DNA of 14,051 bases, taken from the NCBI GenBank assembly GCA_002455655.1, contig DKLF01000142.1, forward strand, positions 1-14,051, in the 5' to 3' direction. Under the pieces are notes generated by a model that saw only the letters and a program-made list of their open reading frames with translations, was not told where the DNA came from and ran no database searches. A program made the position numbers and the translations under genes. Source of the stretch: Oscillibacter sp. UBA6647 (GTDB lineage: Bacteria; Bacillota; Clostridia; Oscillospirales; Oscillospiraceae). Below, in pieces: positions 11,886 to 14,051 of this stretch (its first letter is position 1; every line of letters begins with the position of its first letter).

Positions 11886-13829
11886 TTACATCGACATGGT
11901 TGGGCCGGTGTATTCCTCGTGATCGTCCGGCTTATGCCCCATGGCGATCTTCTTCTCCCGAAGCTTTTGCAGCCGTTTGCGGTCGATCTGCATTCCCACG
12001 GGGCTGGACTTCGGCAGAGAGTTGTCCTGGAAGATGCGGCTCATGTGATGAAGCAGCCGGGTCGTTGATAGCATGACGGAGGTTGGCTTGAGGGAATCCA
12101 TGCGGTCGAGGAAGAATTGTGCATACGGATTTCCTTGCTGGGCAGATCGTAAAAACCAGTGTTCTGCCGTGGGTATGTCACGTTTCGTTACGGACCCGGT
12201 CAGATACAACTTGCCCAGCGTGTACTGGGCGTACTGGTTTCCATTCTTAGCGGAGACCGTCAGGCAGTCCACCGCCTTTGCCGCGTCTTGCGGCACGTGC
12301 GTTCCCGCGAGATACTCCTTGCCCAGCCGGTAGGCGGCTTGGGCGTTTCCGTTTTCCTTCGCCATCTCCAGCCACTCGATTCCGAGCGGTGGGTCACGGA
12401 TTGCGGCATCGTCGGAGAGCAGCAGTTTCCCAAGCTGATACTGGGCGACGGGGAGCTTCTGCCGTGCTGCCTGATAGAACCAGTTGATGGCCAGCTTTGG
12501 GTCGGGAATCAGCAAACCGCCGTCGCGGTAGATCGTTCCGAGAAAATATTGGGCGTAGACGTCGCCGCCATCAGCCAACTTCCGCAGCTCCAACACGGCG
12601 GTGTCCCGTTCTTCCAGCGATTCCGTCTCGTCTTGGATAATCTCCTTTAGCGTCCAGTAGCAGTTGGTGGCGTAGTCCTCATTCTCCGGTGCGTCCGCCG
12701 GTTCGGCATCTTCAAAAGTGAACGTGTCCTGCCGGATGCGTTCCGCCTCCTGGATGACCGCGTTCTTAACGGCTCGGAACTCCTTTTGTTCGGAGAGCTT
12801 CAGTCGCATTCGTTGCTCGCCGGTGTAGTAGGCGTCTACCTGCCCCTGCAGCTCCAGCCAGCGGTCATAGCACTCGAACACGACAGGCAGCCGCTCCATC
12901 TGATCGACAATCTCATTGACCAGTGCCTTGACGGATTTTGGAAGATAGCCGTAGCTTTTCTTTCCCTTCACCGTTTCCAGCGCCTGAGAAAGCTCCAGCA
13001 TCAGAGCTTCCGCCTCTGGGTGATTGGCAATGCCGGTTTGCATCTGCCGCACCAGCTCCAGCATGGTGCGCCGCGCCTCTTTCACCAGCTCATCTCGGGA
13101 CTCGCTTTTCTGCTCGTAAAGATGCAGCATCTCCTGTTTGAAGATGTCGTTCGTGAGCGCTGAGCGGATGCTGTGAATGCCGGCCTGCGTGAGATAGCCC
13201 TGAGAGGGATCGGATGACCACGCCATCAAATGCACGTGTGGGTGGTCGCCTTCATCGTGGAAAGCGGCGTACCAGCGGAAGTTGTTTTGCGGAATCTGCA
13301 TGGCGTCCGCAATCTCGTCGCGGTGCGCGCGGAGAAGATTCCGCCACGCTTTGGCATTATCATAGCCAAGACGGACGGCATCCTCACGCTGGAGTGAGAG
13401 GATGTGCGTCCACACATTGCCGGTGTAGGAATCCAACTCCGACGCGGCCTTATCCAGATCGACGTCGTCGCTGTCGCCGAAAAGCCCGTGCGTACCCAGC
13501 CGCTCAGAACGGGGGCGAGTGGCAATATACTTCATGTAGACTTCTGAGCGGCTGACCGCCGACCAGTTGCACTCCAGTGCTGTGGAGATAAAGGCGGAGG
13601 CGGCGCGTTTGGTATGCGCCGCCTCCCAAGTCTCATATTCCAGTAGCTCTTTTGCGTCTGGGAAATCACGGAGCAATTTCGTGATAAGCTGTTCTTGCTT
13701 TTGTGTGGCGGGCCGGTCGTCGGCAATGCGCTGGACACGCTCCCGCGTCGCGATGTAGCGCAGATAGCCGCTGACTTTTTCTTTGCCACCGCACTTGAGA
13801 TAGGGGCTTTTCAAAATCAGCTTTGCCAT
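11886..13829 (-). CDS. MobP3-like relaxase with C-terminal Sel1 repeats
   Basis: A 647-residue protein. The N-terminal 240 residues resemble MobP3-type relaxases: KLILKSPYLK at the start, repeated YIATR (25-29, 101-105), and the metal-binding histidine cluster HDEGDHPHVHLMAW at 191-204. Relaxases nick the transfer origin and stay bound to the DNA end during mobilization. Residues about 245-370 look helical. Residues about 411-577 hold four to five Sel1-like repeats (for example AQYFLGTIYRDG, AQYQLGKLLLSD, AAYRLGKEYLAG, AQYTLGKLYLTG), normally protein-binding. ATG 13829 overlaps the upstream stop as TGATG, with AAGGATGAGG ahead; a GTG codon one position earlier is less likely. The nicking residue was not identified with confidence. 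Confidence 0.85.
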   Translation of the reverse strand: MAKLILKSPYLKCGGKEKVSGYLRYIATRERVQRIADDRPATQKQEQLITKLLRDFPDAKELLEYETWEAAHTKRAASAFISTALECNWSAVSRSEVYMKYIATRPRSERLGTHGLFGDSDDVDLDKAASELDSYTGNVWTHILSLQREDAVRLGYDNAKAWRNLLRAHRDEIADAMQIPQNNFRWYAAFHDEGDHPHVHLMAWSSDPSQGYLTQAGIHSIRSALTNDIFKQEMLHLYEQKSESRDELVKEARRTMLELVRQMQTGIANHPEAEALMLELSQALETVKGKKSYGYLPKSVKALVNEIVDQMERLPVVFECYDRWLELQGQVDAYYTGEQRMRLKLSEQKEFRAVKNAVIQEAERIRQDTFTFEDAEPADAPENEDYATNCYWTLKEIIQDETESLEERDTAVLELRKLADGGDVYAQYFLGTIYRDGGLLIPDPKLAINWFYQAARQKLPVAQYQLGKLLLSDDAAIRDPPLGIEWLEMAKENGNAQAAYRLGKEYLAGTHVPQDAAKAVDCLTVSAKNGNQYAQYTLGKLYLTGSVTKRDIPTAEHWFLRSAQQGNPYAQFFLDRMDSLKPTSVMLSTTRLLHHMSRIFQDNSLPKSSPVGMQIDRKRLQKLREKKIAMGHKPDDHEEYTGPTMSM

Positions 13830-14051
13830 CACGCCTCATCCTTGCTGCGGGCAATGCTCTCAAAGCTGAGCTGTCCGTTGGTGCGCTTAACATTGCTGAC
13901 GCTCTCCGCGCGCTGGCGGCGCATGGTATCCTCATCCAACTTGAAGTAGGCGGCGAGGAGGTTCATTGCCATGTCCAGTTGCACGGTGAGCTTGAACAGC
14001 AGCGACGCGATGCGGTTTTCGAACACGCCGAGGCGTCCTTCAATGACGGAT
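13829..14051 (-). CDS. probable relaxosome/mobilization accessory protein (5' partial)
   Basis: The frame is open to the window edge, so only the last 73 residues are seen; a GTG at 14026 is internal. The visible part starts with a hydrophobic helical stretch (LLFKLTVQLDMAMNLLAAYF) and ends in a charged tail (RRQRAESVSNVKRTNGQL). No family is recognised. Its stop overlaps the relaxase start by one base (TGATG), so the two are translated together, and genes in this position usually encode relaxosome helper proteins. That role is inferred from place only. Confidence 0.7.
   Translation of the reverse strand, partial: SVIEGRLGVFENRIASLLFKLTVQLDMAMNLLAAYFKLDEDTMRRQRAESVSNVKRTNGQLSFESIARSKDEA

Larger units (their letters stand above)
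7602..14051. mobile_element. integrative mobilizable element (right end outside window; left end uncertain)
   Basis: Integrase, excisionase, relaxase and a relaxosome-type gene lie together on the minus strand beside a tRNA gene with duplicated 5' halves. No type IV secretion genes are seen in the window, so on present view it is mobilizable rather than conjugative. The left boundary is either at the tRNA (then the three-gene ImmA/IrrE operon is cargo) or between 10120 and 10257 (then that operon is a separate insertion). No matching right attachment site is present here. Confidence 0.6.

Overview
The window looks like a G+C-rich gut-type Clostridia genome, probably near the Oscillospiraceae (Flavonifractor/Oscillibacter-like). 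This is inferred from gene content, strong AGGAGG-type ribosome binding sites and family resemblance recalled from memory; no search was run. The left half (about 1-7010) reads as host chromosome. The right half (about 7200-14051) is accessory DNA built on a tRNA-Pro gene.

Left half. A TrpXYZ-like ABC importer operon (substrate-binding protein cut by the window edge, permease, ATPase) ends in a small stand-alone TipAS-like drug-binding protein. A strong hairpin lies between the first two genes. After a symmetric terminator come two divergent units: a Crp/Fnr-family regulator (minus strand) and an 835-residue CoA-disulfide-reductase/rhodanese/TusA/DsrE fusion for sulfane-sulfur handling. The regulator has a near-perfect sigma-A promoter. 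The fusion gene has a good -10 box, no -35 box, and a palindrome centred near -41, which suggests class II activation by the neighbouring regulator. Next is a Vat-family streptogramin A acetyltransferase gene with a possible 18-codon leader ORF.

Middle (7011-7975). There is no gene-sized CDS. A consensus promoter whose -10 box lies inside a 10-bp inverted repeat precedes two clear 38-nt copies and one degenerate copy of the 5' half of tRNA-Pro. The two clear copies stop exactly at the end of the anticodon loop. A complete tRNA-Pro(UGG) with encoded CCA follows, then a strong terminator. This looks like the scar of repeated integration into one tRNA gene. Between the tRNA and the next operon are a minus-strand terminator and a short possible gene remnant.

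Right half. An A+T-richer three-gene operon (unknown protein possibly of DUF5986; XRE-ImmA/IrrE metalloprotease; 60-residue basic protein) has a consensus promoter overlapped by an inverted repeat, so it is probably autoregulated. It is a candidate stress, defence or phage-like switch module. Across a symmetric terminator lies a minus-strand mobilization block, in transcription order: a relaxosome-type partial gene, a MobP3-like relaxase carrying Sel1 repeats, an excisionase and a tyrosine integrase. Together these describe an integrative mobilizable element whose right end is beyond the window. Whether the three-gene operon is its cargo or a separate older insertion is unresolved.
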